A stretch of 64,000 bases of DNA from positions 1 to 64,000 of the forward strand of contig NZ_JAFWFN010000022.1 of assembly GCF_017515565.1 (NCBI RefSeq), given 5' to 3'. This document shows positions 11,151-20,035 of the stretch, piece by piece. Position 1 is the first letter of the stretch, and each line of letters starts with the position of its first letter. The notes under the pieces are model-generated. The model worked only from the letters and a program-made list of their open reading frames with translations, searched no databases and was not told the DNA's origin. The stretch is from Halomonas sp. GTDB lineage: Bacteria > Pseudomonadota > Gammaproteobacteria > Pseudomonadales > Halomonadaceae. The position numbers were made by a program, and so were the translations under genes.

Positions 11151-11278
11151 AAAGCACCGCGACGTTAGCTGCTCTGCTTTTAGTGGGTGCGTTTGCAGCG
11201 GGCGGGATTGTGCTTGCCTGGTGGGGCTGGCAAACGCTGGATGGTTCACTACTCCTCTTGGGCAGTCGGCTATGTTGA
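11147..11278 (+). CDS. Small single-span membrane protein, 43 residues
   Basis: ATG at 11147 overlaps the MFS stop codon as ATGA. The product has a Lys near the start, one hydrophobic segment at about residues 5-26 with AAGGIVLAWWGW, and a short leucine-rich tail. The overlap suggests it is coupled to the transporter and could be an accessory subunit. Its 3' end overlaps the end of the convergent ackA by 9 bp. It is too short for a family assignment and could be a chance frame, but the coupling and sensible membrane-protein composition argue for reality. Confidence 0.5.
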   Translation: MKSTATLAALLLVGAFAAGGIVLAWWGWQTLDGSLLLLGSRLC

Positions 11279-12472
11279 GTACTGACGCATAAACTGCGCG
11301 CAGTACCATGCCATCATCCGTGCCTCATCGGTGGGAATTACCCAAGCACCTACCGGGCTGTCCGCTGGCGAAATGCAATGTGCATTGCGAGCATTTGCAT
11401 CACTATCCATTGCTATATTCAGCCAAGCACACTGCTTCACTACCTGCTCGCGAACATACGCGGCGTTTTCTCCTACACCTGCGGTAAAAACAAGCTGGTC
11501 CAGCCCACCTAAGGCGGCGACTAAACTGCCTATTTCCCGGGCGATTCGGTAAGCATAAAGCGATAGCGCCTCTTCAGCCTCTGGTGCATCGCTTTCCAGC
11601 AGTTCCCGGACATCGCCACTGATACCCGAAACACCGAGCAGCCCTGAACGCTTATAGAGCATCGTTTCCACCTCTTCAGGTGACATTCCTTCTTGCTGAA
11701 TAAGGTGCAACACTAAGCCAGGGTCGACGCTGCCTGAGCGCGTGCCCATGGGCAGCCCTTCTAACGCAGTAAACCCCATTGTCGATGCCACGCTGCGCTT
11801 ATTCTGCAGCGCGCATAGGCTGGCCCCATTGCCTAAGTGAGCGACAATAACGCGCTTTTTACTCGCCTCCTCAGGTAGGTAATGATCCAGCACGCGGCTG
11901 ATGTAGTCATAAGAGAGGCCGTGGAAACCGTACCGAATCAGCCCTTTTTGAGTAAGCTCACGCGGCAGGGCAAAATGTCGCGCAACGGTAGGCTGCTCAG
12001 CGTGAAACGCCGTGTCGAAACAGGCAATTTGGGCCACCTCAGGATAGCGCTGCATTAAATGCCTGATGGGCGCCAACCCATGAGGCTGGTGCAGCGGCGC
12101 CAAACTATTTAGCTCACCTAGCGCGCGCAGGTGCTCTTCTGTCACCTTAATAGGCGCTTGGTAGTAACGCCCACCATGCACTACCCGATGACCAATCACC
12201 GCTATTGAACCGTTTTTATCGGCCTCCAACCACACCATTAAAGATGACAATGCTTGTTCGTGGGTAGTTGATGGCGCCAGACCGTTAAGCGATAGGTCGT
12301 TACCCTGTGCATCGTTTAAGTGGACGGTTTCACGCCCACAACTACCGATGCCAGAAAAGTGCCCCTCTACCTTCAGCGTTAGTGCGTCAAGGGTCATTGG
12401 CGCTTCATTCGGCGCTAGATAAAGCCCAAACTTGATACTTGATGAGCCACTATTGATCACCATTATTTGCAT
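11270..12472 (-). CDS. ackA: Acetate kinase
   Basis: The 400-residue protein has the acetate/butyrate kinase signatures: NSGSSSIKF at residues 6-14, the HLGNGASLCA phosphate loop near 207, and the GLPMGTRSGSVDPG segment near 235-250. It interconverts acetate plus ATP and acetyl phosphate plus ADP in the cytoplasm. It lies 6 bp downstream of the phosphotransacetylase gene, so the two form the acetyl-CoA/acetate pathway operon. Length is normal for the family. Confidence 0.96.
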   Translation of the reverse strand: MQIMVINSGSSSIKFGLYLAPNEAPMTLDALTLKVEGHFSGIGSCGRETVHLNDAQGNDLSLNGLAPSTTHEQALSSLMVWLEADKNGSIAVIGHRVVHGGRYYQAPIKVTEEHLRALGELNSLAPLHQPHGLAPIRHLMQRYPEVAQIACFDTAFHAEQPTVARHFALPRELTQKGLIRYGFHGLSYDYISRVLDHYLPEEASKKRVIVAHLGNGASLCALQNKRSVASTMGFTALEGLPMGTRSGSVDPGLVLHLIQQEGMSPEEVETMLYKRSGLLGVSGISGDVRELLESDAPEAEEALSLYAYRIAREIGSLVAALGGLDQLVFTAGVGENAAYVREQVVKQCAWLNIAMDSDANARNAHCISPADSPVGAWVIPTDEARMMAWYCAQFMRQYST

Positions 12473-12478
12473 AAAACC

Positions 12479-13900
12479 TTACTCACCCTTTGATACGTTG
12501 CTCTGCTGTTGCTGATAGTCGGCCAGCAGTAGCGCTAATGCACAGGAAGCCATGCGCGTTAAAGCGTCGTCAGCACGACTCGTCAACATAATCGGCACCC
12601 TAGCGCCGACCACAAGCCCAGCCCCCGTAGCATCAGCAAGGTAGCTTAGTTGTTTCATTAGCATGTTGGCCGCTTCCAAGTCCGGCGCTAATAAAATATC
12701 TGCCCGCCCTGCCACGGGAGAATGAATACCCTTGGTTTTGGCTGCCGCTTCCGATATGGCATTATCGAACGCAAGGGGGCCATCCAGCGTCGCGCCTGTA
12801 ATTTGGCCCCTATCAGCCATTTTGCACAGTGCTGCCGCATCGAGTGTCGAAATAATCTTTGGGTTAATGGTTTCTACCGCCGAGAGAATGGCAACTTTGG
12901 GATTGTCGTTACCCAGCGCGTGGGCGAGTTCCACTGCATTTTGGATAATGTCGCGTTTTTGTTCCAAGGTTGGGTAAATAGTAATGGCAGCATCGGTAAT
13001 GAATAAGGGCCGCGGGTAGGTGGGCACATCAAATGCCATGACATGGCTCAGGCAGCGTTCGGTGCGCAGCCCTCCTTCACGCTTAACCACCTCATGAAGG
13101 AGCTCGCTAGTAGGCAGAGACCCCTTCATTAGCGCATCTACTTGGCCATCACGTGCCAGCGCCACCGCTTTAGCCGCGGCGGCATGGCTATGAGGTGTAT
13201 CGATTAGCTCGAACTCGCTAATATCGACGTCGGCCGCGTTAGCCGCTGCCTCAATTTTAGCTTTAGGACCGACCAGCACAGGCACGATTAACCGCTCCGC
13301 GGCAGACTCCACCGCCCCTCTTATAGAGCTTTCATCCACGGGATGAACCACGGCCATGCGCAGTGGGTCAGGATGATCGGCCGCAGTAAGAATTTCATGA
13401 AGCCGCCCACGTTCAGAAAGCCGAATGGCCGGAAGTTCTGCACGGGGGCGACGGATTTTTTGAGTAGGCGCAAGCACCTCTGCTTCGCCCTCGATCACAA
13501 TGTCGCCATGCTGATTTCGACATTCACAGGCAAATATTACGTGATGGTTACGCGACTGTTTCTCCGTTACCTTAACCGCCACATGAAGTACGTCACCCAA
13601 GCGAACCGGCGCCCTAAAACGCAGCGTTTGTCCTAGATATATAGTGCCAGGCCCAGGTAACTCAGTGCCCAGCACAGTAGAAATAAGCGCACCGCCCCAC
13701 ATTCCGTGGGCGACAACTTCTTGAAAGCGGCTGCTTTTAGCGTAATCATCATCCACATGCGAAGGGTTGATATCACCCGACATAATGGCAAACAGCTTGA
13801 TGTCATCCATGGTCAAGCGTTTTTGTAAAAATGCCCTGTCACCCACTTTCATCTCGTCAAACGTACGATTTTCAATCACATCGCTGGAATGTGCTGCCAT
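12479..13900 (-). CDS. Bifunctional MaoC-like enoyl-CoA hydratase / phosphate acetyltransferase
   Basis: The 473-residue protein joins two domains. Residues about 10-145 are a MaoC-like hotdog dehydratase with the FAIMSGDINPSHVDDDYA hydratase motif (catalytic Asp and His). Residues about 165-465 are a phosphate acetyl/butyryltransferase with SHVMAFDVP and TDAAI segments. The Pta part transfers an acyl group between CoA and phosphate for the adjacent acetate kinase. The hydratase part could hydrate short enoyl-CoA, for example in (R)-3-hydroxyacyl-CoA supply. This fusion is a known protein type in Proteobacteria. It is the first gene of the operon with ackA. Confidence 0.9.
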   Translation of the reverse strand: MAAHSSDVIENRTFDEMKVGDRAFLQKRLTMDDIKLFAIMSGDINPSHVDDDYAKSSRFQEVVAHGMWGGALISTVLGTELPGPGTIYLGQTLRFRAPVRLGDVLHVAVKVTEKQSRNHHVIFACECRNQHGDIVIEGEAEVLAPTQKIRRPRAELPAIRLSERGRLHEILTAADHPDPLRMAVVHPVDESSIRGAVESAAERLIVPVLVGPKAKIEAAANAADVDISEFELIDTPHSHAAAAKAVALARDGQVDALMKGSLPTSELLHEVVKREGGLRTERCLSHVMAFDVPTYPRPLFITDAAITIYPTLEQKRDIIQNAVELAHALGNDNPKVAILSAVETINPKIISTLDAAALCKMADRGQITGATLDGPLAFDNAISEAAAKTKGIHSPVAGRADILLAPDLEAANMLMKQLSYLADATGAGLVVGARVPIMLTSRADDALTRMASCALALLLADYQQQQSNVSKGE

Positions 13901-14118
13901 TAACCGGCTCCCTGAATTCGAATGTAGTAAAGTGGACTTAACAGTAGGTAGCAGCCAAATTCAGCGCTGCCACCTCCTGTTATTGATCCCACTAGATTGT
14001 AGTTATCAATACCCCAATCAGCACGATCTAATACTGAGCAAGGTCAAGACGATGACATAACGCATTGAGTAAACTATCTAAATAACGCTGTTCAAGATAA
14101 AAACCCTATGGATCCCTG

Positions 14119-14883
14119 ATGAATTTCTTATTCTCTCTATCACGCCAGCTTAGAGACAGCCTACGCGACCTAGCACCTGTCGTATTAGTGATGGGCTTTT
14201 TTCAGCTGATTGTGATTCGGCAACCACTGCCCGATACGCTGGCACTAATTGACCTTTTATTAGGGCTTGTTTTTGTTGTTGTGGGGTTAACCCTCTTTAT
14301 CAAAGGACTTGAGCTTGGCCTCTTTCCGCTGGGTGAAAATTTGGCCCGTGCGTTTGTGAAAAAAGGGTCGGTGGCGTGGCTGCTGGTATTTGCCTTTGCA
14401 CTAGGCTTTGGCTCGACAGTGGCGGAGCCTGCACTTATTGCGGTCGCTGCTCGTGCAGGAGAAGTGGTGTCACAAAGCGGTTTAATTGCTAATACTTCTA
14501 ATGCGCAAGACTCTTTCGCCTTTACGCTTCGCATGGTGGTCGCCGCCTCAGTGGGCACCGCCGTTGTTGTGGGGGTTTTAAGAATTTTTAAAGGTTGGCC
14601 ACTACACCTGATGATTATCGCGGGCTATGTCATCGTTATGCTGCTAACGCTAGCGGCACCCAGCGAGCTGGTAGGTATCGCCTATGACTCCGGCGGCGTT
14701 ACTACATCTACCATTACCGTACCGCTAGTGACTGCGCTAGGCGTAGGTTTGGCATCGTCAATTAAGGGGCGAAATCCAATGCTTGACGGCTTTGGTCTTA
14801 TCGCATTTGCCTCGGTAATGCCGATTATCTTTGTACTGCTATTTGGTATTTTTGGCTTGAGCCTGATGGAAGGCGCCTCATGA
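14119..14883 (+). CDS. DUF1538 family membrane protein (first copy)
   Basis: The 254-residue inner-membrane protein has about 7 hydrophobic segments. It contains the family motifs [17 protein letters not shown] near residue 95-115 and a [14 protein letters not shown] motif near residue 190-203. Its paralogue follows with a 4-bp overlap and shows the same motifs, so the two probably form a heteromeric membrane complex, likely a transporter or channel. The operon continues with a PII-like and a CBS protein, which points to nucleotide-sensitive control. The substrate is not known. Confidence 0.85.
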   Translation: MNFLFSLSRQLRDSLRDLAPVVLVMGFFQLIVIRQPLPDTLALIDLLLGLVFVVVGLTLFIKGLELGLFPLGENLARAFVKKGSVAWLLVFAFALGFGSTVAEPALIAVAARAGEVVSQSGLIANTSNAQDSFAFTLRMVVAASVGTAVVVGVLRIFKGWPLHLMIIAGYVIVMLLTLAAPSELVGIAYDSGGVTTSTITVPLVTALGVGLASSIKGRNPMLDGFGLIAFASVMPIIFVLLFGIFGLSLMEGAS

Positions 14884-15692
14884 GCTTACTTATTACTTTT
14901 TGGGAAACACTGCGCGATATCTTACCGATTGCCGCCATTATTTTTGGCTTTCAGTATATTGTTATTCGTAAACCGGTTAGGCGCCTCCCCCAGGTGCTAG
15001 CAGGTTTTTTAATGGTCTGGATCGGGTTATCGCTCTTTTTGGTGGGGTTAGAGCAAGCGCTTTTCCCTATGGGTGAGCTAATGGCAAGTCAGTTAACTGA
15101 GGCTAGCTTTCTACCTGCTGTTGCCGAGGGCGCCCAACGCCACTGGAGCGACTACTACTGGGTCTATCTTTTTGCGTTTGCGATCGGTGCCAGCACGACG
15201 ATTGCAGAACCATCGCTGATTGCTGTTTCCATTAAAGCGGGTGAAATATCGGGTGGGACCATCAATCCATTAATGTTGCGCATTGCTGTGGCTCTCGGCA
15301 TGGCGTTAGGTATTACCTTGGGTACCTGGCGAATTGTAATGGGCTGGCCGCTACAATGGTTCGTGCTGGTGGCTTACTGCTTAGTCATCATCCAGACACT
15401 TCGCTCACCACGCTCTATCATACCGCTTGCATTTGACTCAGGCGGTGTTACTACATCGACGATTACCGTGCCTATTATTGCGGCGCTTGGGCTGGGGTTA
15501 GCCTCATCAATCCCAGGCCGTAGCGCGTTAATGGACGGTTTTGGCATGATCGCTCTTGCCTGCTTATTCCCTATCATTACGGTGATGGGCTATGCCCAGA
15601 TAGCCCAATGGCAAGACAACAGAAAACGGCCTGCCGCAAATACGCCAGGGAATAGCACTCAAGTAAGTAAAGGAGACAGCAATGCGCTTTAA
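14880..15692 (+). CDS. DUF1538 family membrane protein (second copy)
   Basis: The 270-residue protein is paralogous to the gene before it: [17 protein letters not shown] near residue 102 and [14 protein letters not shown] near residue 183 repeat the same two motifs at the same spacing. About 7 membrane segments are followed by a short hydrophilic tail of 25 residues. It overlaps the first copy by 4 bp (ATGA) and the following PII-like gene by 11 bp, so translation of all three is coupled. The conserved SGGVTTST loop repeated in both proteins could line a substrate path. Its function is not established. Confidence 0.85.
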   Translation: MSLLITFWETLRDILPIAAIIFGFQYIVIRKPVRRLPQVLAGFLMVWIGLSLFLVGLEQALFPMGELMASQLTEASFLPAVAEGAQRHWSDYYWVYLFAFAIGASTTIAEPSLIAVSIKAGEISGGTINPLMLRIAVALGMALGITLGTWRIVMGWPLQWFVLVAYCLVIIQTLRSPRSIIPLAFDSGGVTTSTITVPIIAALGLGLASSIPGRSALMDGFGMIALACLFPIITVMGYAQIAQWQDNRKRPAANTPGNSTQVSKGDSNAL

Positions 15693-16032
15693 ATTGATTG
15701 TAGCGATGGTTGAAGATGAATTAAGCGACAATATTCTGCAGGCCGCCCGTGACGCTGGTGCTACCGGCGCGACAGTGATCAACAACGCCCGAGGCGAAGG
15801 GCTGAAAAAAGCGCGGGGCATTTTTGGTATGGAGATAACTGCCCAGCGAGATGTGTTGCTCTTTTTAGCCGAAGAGCATATTAGCCGCCAAATTTTGGAA
15901 GCTATTCAACGGGTTGGTAAATTTGATGAAACACCGGGCACCGGTATTGCATTTCAAATCGATGTTGAAGATGCCGTTGGCGTTAAGCATCAGATCAAAT
16001 CGCTGTCAGAGTCGTTAACTCAGCCTTTATAA
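15682..16032 (+). CDS. PII-like signalling protein
   Basis: The 116-residue cytoplasmic protein has the PII/GlnB-like ferredoxin fold: an initial strand [13 protein letters not shown], an ATGATVI segment and an ARGEGL(K)KARGIFG turn in the T-loop region. The conserved uridylylated Tyr of GlnB (YRGAEY) is not seen, so it is a PII-like rather than classical nitrogen regulator. It starts inside the upstream DUF1538 gene behind AAAGGAGA. PII-like proteins bind adenine nucleotides or small ligands and gate membrane proteins; here it likely regulates the DUF1538 pair. Confidence 0.8.
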   Translation: MRFKLIVAMVEDELSDNILQAARDAGATGATVINNARGEGLKKARGIFGMEITAQRDVLLFLAEEHISRQILEAIQRVGKFDETPGTGIAFQIDVEDAVGVKHQIKSLSESLTQPL

Positions 16033-16049
16033 CGCGTAAGGAATTTACA

Positions 16050-16496
16050 ATGACACCTGCAACGCCTTACCTAGCCACATCTTCTCTAAACGAGCGTACA
16101 GCACGCGATGCCATGCATAGCAACTTTATCGCTATTGATGGTTTTGTAACCGTTGCCGAGGGTTTGGCACTATTTCGACAGCGCCACGCGTCAGTAATCA
16201 TCATTAACCGGCGCAACGAACAAGACGAACTCGGCATCGTTTTACCGTCTGACATCGCCAAAAAAGTACTTTCCCCAAGCCGTCCACCCGAGCGTGTCAA
16301 TCTTTATGAAATAATGACAAAACCCGTAGTTAGTGTGCGTCCAGAGATGAACATACGCTACTGCGCGCGCTTATTTGAACAGTTTGGATTATCGCTAGCC
16401 CCAGTGGTAGATACCAACCATCAAGTTATTGGCATCGTTGATTATCACCACCTGATACTCGATTGGCTAGCAGCCGGTCAAACCACTAAGTCCTAA
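16050..16496 (+). CDS. CBS domain protein
   Basis: The 148-residue protein carries two CBS motifs (about residues 18-75 and 88-145), with DFTAGxx-like strands ASVIIINRRNEQDELGIV and LAPVVDTNHQVIGIVDYHHL. CBS pairs bind AMP, ATP or related ligands. It lies 17 bp after the PII-like gene, the last gene of the DUF1538 operon, and probably gives a second nucleotide-sensing input. A convergent metal transporter gene begins its 3' end 32 bp further. Confidence 0.85.
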   Translation: MTPATPYLATSSLNERTARDAMHSNFIAIDGFVTVAEGLALFRQRHASVIIINRRNEQDELGIVLPSDIAKKVLSPSRPPERVNLYEIMTKPVVSVRPEMNIRYCARLFEQFGLSLAPVVDTNHQVIGIVDYHHLILDWLAAGQTTKS

Positions 16497-16527
16497 TCCC
16501 AGGCGTCAAAACGCTCAGGCTCAGAAC

Positions 16528-17466
16528 CTAAACATCAACCTGACGATGGCGCCACTTTCGCATGAGCACACCGTGCTTGGGTGAAAAGAGCAACGCCATA
16601 AAGAAACAGCTGGTTGCCACCAGTACGATAGTGCCGCCAGACGCTACATCAAACGCGAACGAGAGGTATAAGCCCAGCACTGCCGACCCCACCCCTACGC
16701 CCATCGAGAGTAGCAGCATGGTTTTAAAGCGGTCTGTTAGCAGATGGGCGGTGGCACCGGGTGTAATCAGCATCGCAACGACCAGGATAATCCCAACGGT
16801 TTCCAGACTCGCTACAATGGTCAACGTTAGCAACAGGATCAAACCGTAATGGATGATGCCGGTATTAAAGCCAAGAGCCTGGGCTTGAGTAGGGTCAAAC
16901 GCATACAGCATTAGCGGTCTAAAGGCGAGCCACACGACTAACAACGCCACCACGCTGGCAGCTAGCGTTAATAACAGCGCAGACTGCTGCACGCCGAGCA
17001 CATTTCCGAACAGGATATGCATTAAGTGAGTGCTTGATGCAATCTTACTAATAAGCACAATGCCCAGCGCAAATGCACCCGTGAACATAATGCCCATCGC
17101 CGCATCAGATTTTATCCGCGTGTGGCGCTCAATCGCGCCAATGCCTAGCGATGTTAAAGCCCCGGTGACAAAGGCACCAATAAAAAAAGGCAGCCCCAAC
17201 AGGTACGCTATAGCAACACCGGGTAAGACGGCGTGGGAAATTGCATCGCCTAACAACGACCAGCGTTTGAGTACCACATAGCAAGAGAGCATCCCGCAAA
17301 TGGCACCCACCATAATAGAGGTCAGCAGCGCCCGCTGCATGAACGCGTATTGAAACGCTTTCGATATACTCTCGGGAAGTAGATTGACCAGCAGCATCAG
17401 TGCAGCAATCAGACCACTTACCAACGCATCGCTAAAGGTCTCAAGGGTTAGTAATAACTCGGTCAT
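16528..17466 (-). CDS. mntB: Metal ABC transporter permease (manganese type)
   Basis: The 312-residue inner-membrane protein belongs to the ABC-3 permease family (ZnuB, MntB, TroC) with about 8-9 segments. The motif GDAISHAVLPGVAIAYLLG near residue 75 is the coupling loop for the ATPase. The C-terminal 35 residues are hydrophilic and basic. It is the last gene in the order binding protein, ATPase, permease with 3-6 bp gaps. Manganese rather than zinc is inferred from the neighbouring mntR and the acidic ligand in the binding protein. Confidence 0.88.
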   Translation of the reverse strand: MTELLLTLETFSDALVSGLIAALMLLVNLLPESISKAFQYAFMQRALLTSIMVGAICGMLSCYVVLKRWSLLGDAISHAVLPGVAIAYLLGLPFFIGAFVTGALTSLGIGAIERHTRIKSDAAMGIMFTGAFALGIVLISKIASSTHLMHILFGNVLGVQQSALLLTLAASVVALLVVWLAFRPLMLYAFDPTQAQALGFNTGIIHYGLILLLTLTIVASLETVGIILVVAMLITPGATAHLLTDRFKTMLLLSMGVGVGSAVLGLYLSFAFDVASGGTIVLVATSCFFMALLFSPKHGVLMRKWRHRQVDV

Positions 17467-17469
17467 GCC

Positions 17470-18294
17470 TTATTCCTGCGCGACTGAAAAAGCAGTGGGA
17501 CGAAGCGCTTGATCGTTACTCGATTGCTCGACTGAACTAACCGCTAGCTCTGCTAATCTAGCATCATTCAGCATCTCTTCGGGTGAACCAACGCCGCGCA
17601 CAATCCGGTTAATCAACACAACATGATCAACATAGCGGCGCGCACCGGGCATATCATGGGTCACCATCACAACGGTGCGGCCTGCTTCCCGCTCACGTTT
17701 TAAAACATTCAAAATAAGCTGCTCGCTAGGGGGGTCTACGCCTGCCAGCGGCTCATCTAATAGCAGAATTTTTGCCTGCTGGGCCAAGGTGCGGGCTAAC
17801 AGCACCCGCTTTTTTTGCCCACCTGAAAGCGCGCCGATAGGACGGTCCGCCAGTGCCAACATATTAACGTCCGCCAATGCTTTGCGGACTATCTGCTGAT
17901 GGCTAGGCGCATACCAACGTGCAGGAAGCAGCCGCCGCCAGAGAGCATCGCGACGCATGTGACCATAACGGCCACCCATAACGGTCTCCCATACCGAAAT
18001 AGGAAAATCCCACTCAATCGCTTCTCGCTGAGCCATGTAAGCGATATTTCCCGCCTTCCGATGAATGGCAATGGGTTCACCAAACGCATCCACGCGGCCA
18101 CGCAAAGGCTTCATGCTACCGGTCAGCACGTGGAAAAGCGTAGATTTTCCTGCCCCGTTCGGCCCCACGATAGCCGTCCACTTTCCAGCTGGAAACGAAA
18201 GATTAATGTTTTCCAGCACTGGCTGGCGATGGTAGGCGGCATAAAGCGCCGTAATATCAATGGCAGCTGATGCGCTGTCAAACGGGGGCGTCAT
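17470..18294 (-). CDS. mntA: Metal ABC transporter ATP-binding protein (manganese type)
   Basis: The 274-residue protein is an ABC ATPase with Walker A GPNGAGKST near residue 43-51, the signature LSGGQKKRVLLAR near 155, Walker B ILLLDEPLAGVD and a switch His in MVTHDM. It powers uptake of the divalent metal through the permease encoded 3 bp downstream. The binding-protein gene is 6 bp upstream. Gene naming differs between species; the symbol follows the usual manganese transporter scheme and is not certain. Confidence 0.88.
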   Translation of the reverse strand: MTPPFDSASAAIDITALYAAYHRQPVLENINLSFPAGKWTAIVGPNGAGKSTLFHVLTGSMKPLRGRVDAFGEPIAIHRKAGNIAYMAQREAIEWDFPISVWETVMGGRYGHMRRDALWRRLLPARWYAPSHQQIVRKALADVNMLALADRPIGALSGGQKKRVLLARTLAQQAKILLLDEPLAGVDPPSEQLILNVLKREREAGRTVVMVTHDMPGARRYVDHVVLINRIVRGVGSPEEMLNDARLAELAVSSVEQSSNDQALRPTAFSVAQE

Positions 18295-18300
18295 GTTGAT

Positions 18301-19215
18301 TTACTCAGCAGCTAAATAGTGACGCAGTAACGCTACGTTGTGACGTAGCATGGCAAAATAATCATCAGCCTCACCCGCAGGCTCACTTAGTGAGTCTACA
18401 TAGAGTGGCCCAGCTACCTGCAACCCTGTATCGCGGGCGATGCTGGTCACATGACGATCGGAAATAGTGCTCTCCCAGAATAGCGCCGCGGGTTGGCGCT
18501 CATCAATCATATCGATAATGCGCATTAGCTGCCTTGGCGACCCTTCAGTTTCAGAGTTGGTGCCCCAAATGCCATCATGCTCAAAATTATAGGCATCCGC
18601 GAAATAGAGAAAAGCTGCTTCGCTTGAAAGCAGCACTCGCCGCTCCTCAGGAATTGCCTCTAAGGCTTCTTGCAACTCAATATGCAGCTCATGCAACTGC
18701 TCTTTTAATGAGAATGCACGCTGCTGAATCTCAACGGCTTCATGCGGAAGCAGATCTTCCATAGCGTTGGCGATTACTTGCACATAAGCAGCAGCGGCTC
18801 GAGGATCCATCCATAAATGGGGATCGATATCACCTTCCATTTCACCCGTCACAATCGATTGCGTTGGGTATTCCGTAGCTTCCGCCACAGCGATGATAGG
18901 CACGTTTTTACTTACCGTTGCCTCTACCTGACGCATCCACTGTTCAAGCTGGTAGCCGTTGTAAAATACCAAATCAGCATCTTCGAGCGCAGCAAAATTA
19001 TCGGGAGTTAGCTCCCATTCGTGCACCTCAGCGTTCACAGGTGTCAGCACTGAGACATGCGCATCATCACCTGCTACTTTCTTGACTAGGTCACCCAGTA
19101 CAGAAAACGTAACGGCAACATTAATGGGTGATTCGTGTAGCTCATTAGCCTCGGCATGAGCGCTACCCCAAGCTAATGACACTCCAAACATTATCCCCAC
19201 ATACAGCTTGCTCAT
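18301..19215 (-). CDS. mntC: Metal ABC transporter substrate-binding protein (manganese type)
   Basis: The 304-residue periplasmic protein has a signal peptide (residues 1-21, ending AHA) and the cluster A-I fold. Likely metal ligands are His in EVHEWELTP near residue 65, His in DPHLWMDP near 132, Glu in SSEAAF near 200 and Asp in the STISDRHV region near 270. Glu at the third position is the pattern of Mn2+-binding PsaA/MntC/TroA proteins, whereas ZnuA usually has His. First gene of the mnt operon; an MntR box lies 69 bp upstream of its start. Confidence 0.88.
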   Translation of the reverse strand: MSKLYVGIMFGVSLAWGSAHAEANELHESPINVAVTFSVLGDLVKKVAGDDAHVSVLTPVNAEVHEWELTPDNFAALEDADLVFYNGYQLEQWMRQVEATVSKNVPIIAVAEATEYPTQSIVTGEMEGDIDPHLWMDPRAAAAYVQVIANAMEDLLPHEAVEIQQRAFSLKEQLHELHIELQEALEAIPEERRVLLSSEAAFLYFADAYNFEHDGIWGTNSETEGSPRQLMRIIDMIDERQPAALFWESTISDRHVTSIARDTGLQVAGPLYVDSLSEPAGEADDYFAMLRHNVALLRHYLAAE

Positions 19216-19283
19216 TACCTATCTCCATTGTGCTACGATCCGGTTACTTACCACTGTAGCGCACCAAAAAAGCTTTGTGCAAA

Positions 19284-19303
19284 CAGTTTAGCCTTGGCTA
19301 ACA
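19284..19303. promoter_or_regulatory. MntR box between the mnt operon and mntR
   Basis: TTAGCC-TT-GGCTAA is an exact inverted repeat in the 153-bp space between the divergent mnt operon and mntR. Its core TAGCCTTGGCTA differs by one base from the core TAGCCTTTGCTA that I recall for the E. coli MntR site. It should mediate Mn2+-dependent repression of transporter genes and possibly of mntR. Confidence 0.75.
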
Positions 19304-19368
19304 ATTATCTTCAAAAATACGCTACCATCACCAATTAACGTTTCCACTAACCTTGATAATATTTGCCA

Positions 19369-19845
19369 ATGAGTGATTACCAGCAGCGGCACCCTTCTTC
19401 TTTAAATAACCTCAGTGACGATGCACTGCCCCCTGTGGAGCAGCATGCACGACAGTATGAGACCGTGCGCAATGCACATGAGACCGAGCTGATTGAAGAT
19501 TACGTTGAGCTCATTGGCGACCTGATTCGCCATCGCGGAGAAGCGCGCGCAGCGGATATCGCCAATCGCATGGCCGTTAGCCAAGCAACGGTATCTAAAA
19601 TGATTCGCCGTTTGAACGATCAAGGCCTGGTAACAAATAAGCCTTACCGCTCACTTTTCTTAACAGAAGAAGGCGAGAAAATGGCTAAAGTCTCTCGGGC
19701 ACGTCACGATGTAGTGCTGCACTTCCTGCGCGCACTGGGCGTTGCCGACAGCACAGCACGTATTGATGCTGAGGGCATGGAGCACCACGTTAGCGATGAA
19801 ACCCTCTCCATCATGCAGCGCTTCACTGAACAGCAGCGTCGATAA
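19369..19845 (+). CDS. mntR: Manganese-responsive transcriptional regulator MntR
   Basis: The 158-residue protein is a DtxR/MntR family repressor. A winged helix-turn-helix occupies about residues 50-100 (ADIANRMAVSQATVSKMIRRL), and the metal-binding dimer domain carries the EGMEHHVS motif near residue 136-143. It resembles E. coli MntR over its length, including ELIEDYVELIGDLI. Mn2+ binding promotes DNA binding and represses Mn uptake. I chose ATG 19369; a TTG two codons earlier is also possible because no clear ribosome site is visible. Confidence 0.92.
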   Translation: MSDYQQRHPSSLNNLSDDALPPVEQHARQYETVRNAHETELIEDYVELIGDLIRHRGEARAADIANRMAVSQATVSKMIRRLNDQGLVTNKPYRSLFLTEEGEKMAKVSRARHDVVLHFLRALGVADSTARIDAEGMEHHVSDETLSIMQRFTEQQRR

Positions 19846-19938
19846 GTCGACTCGTTACTGCCCTGCGGGCACAGTTTGAGCACTTCTAAACATCCAAAGA
19901 AGATCAACTGTTAACATCATTTTTAATGCGCAAAAAAA

Positions 19939-19983
19939 AATGCCTAGGACGATATTTATATTCAAAATATCGTCCTAGGCATT
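19939..19983. terminator. Long perfect hairpin, probable bidirectional terminator
   Basis: A 19-bp perfect inverted repeat (AATGCCTAGGACGATATTT and its complement) surrounds the 7-nt loop ATATTCA. A run of nine A precedes it, which reads as a T tract for leftward transcription, and it lies between mntR and the convergent end of the polysaccharide locus. Terminator of both transcripts is the simplest reading. Confidence 0.7.
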
Positions 19984-20035
19984 TAGCTCATGCTTTATTT
20001 ACATTAAAGCAACAACCAAATAATTTTTAGTATAA

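Noticed and set aside
13343..13636. Plus-strand frame of 97 codons opposite the MaoC-Pta gene
   Set aside because: Antisense to a well-supported two-domain enzyme; no start signal.
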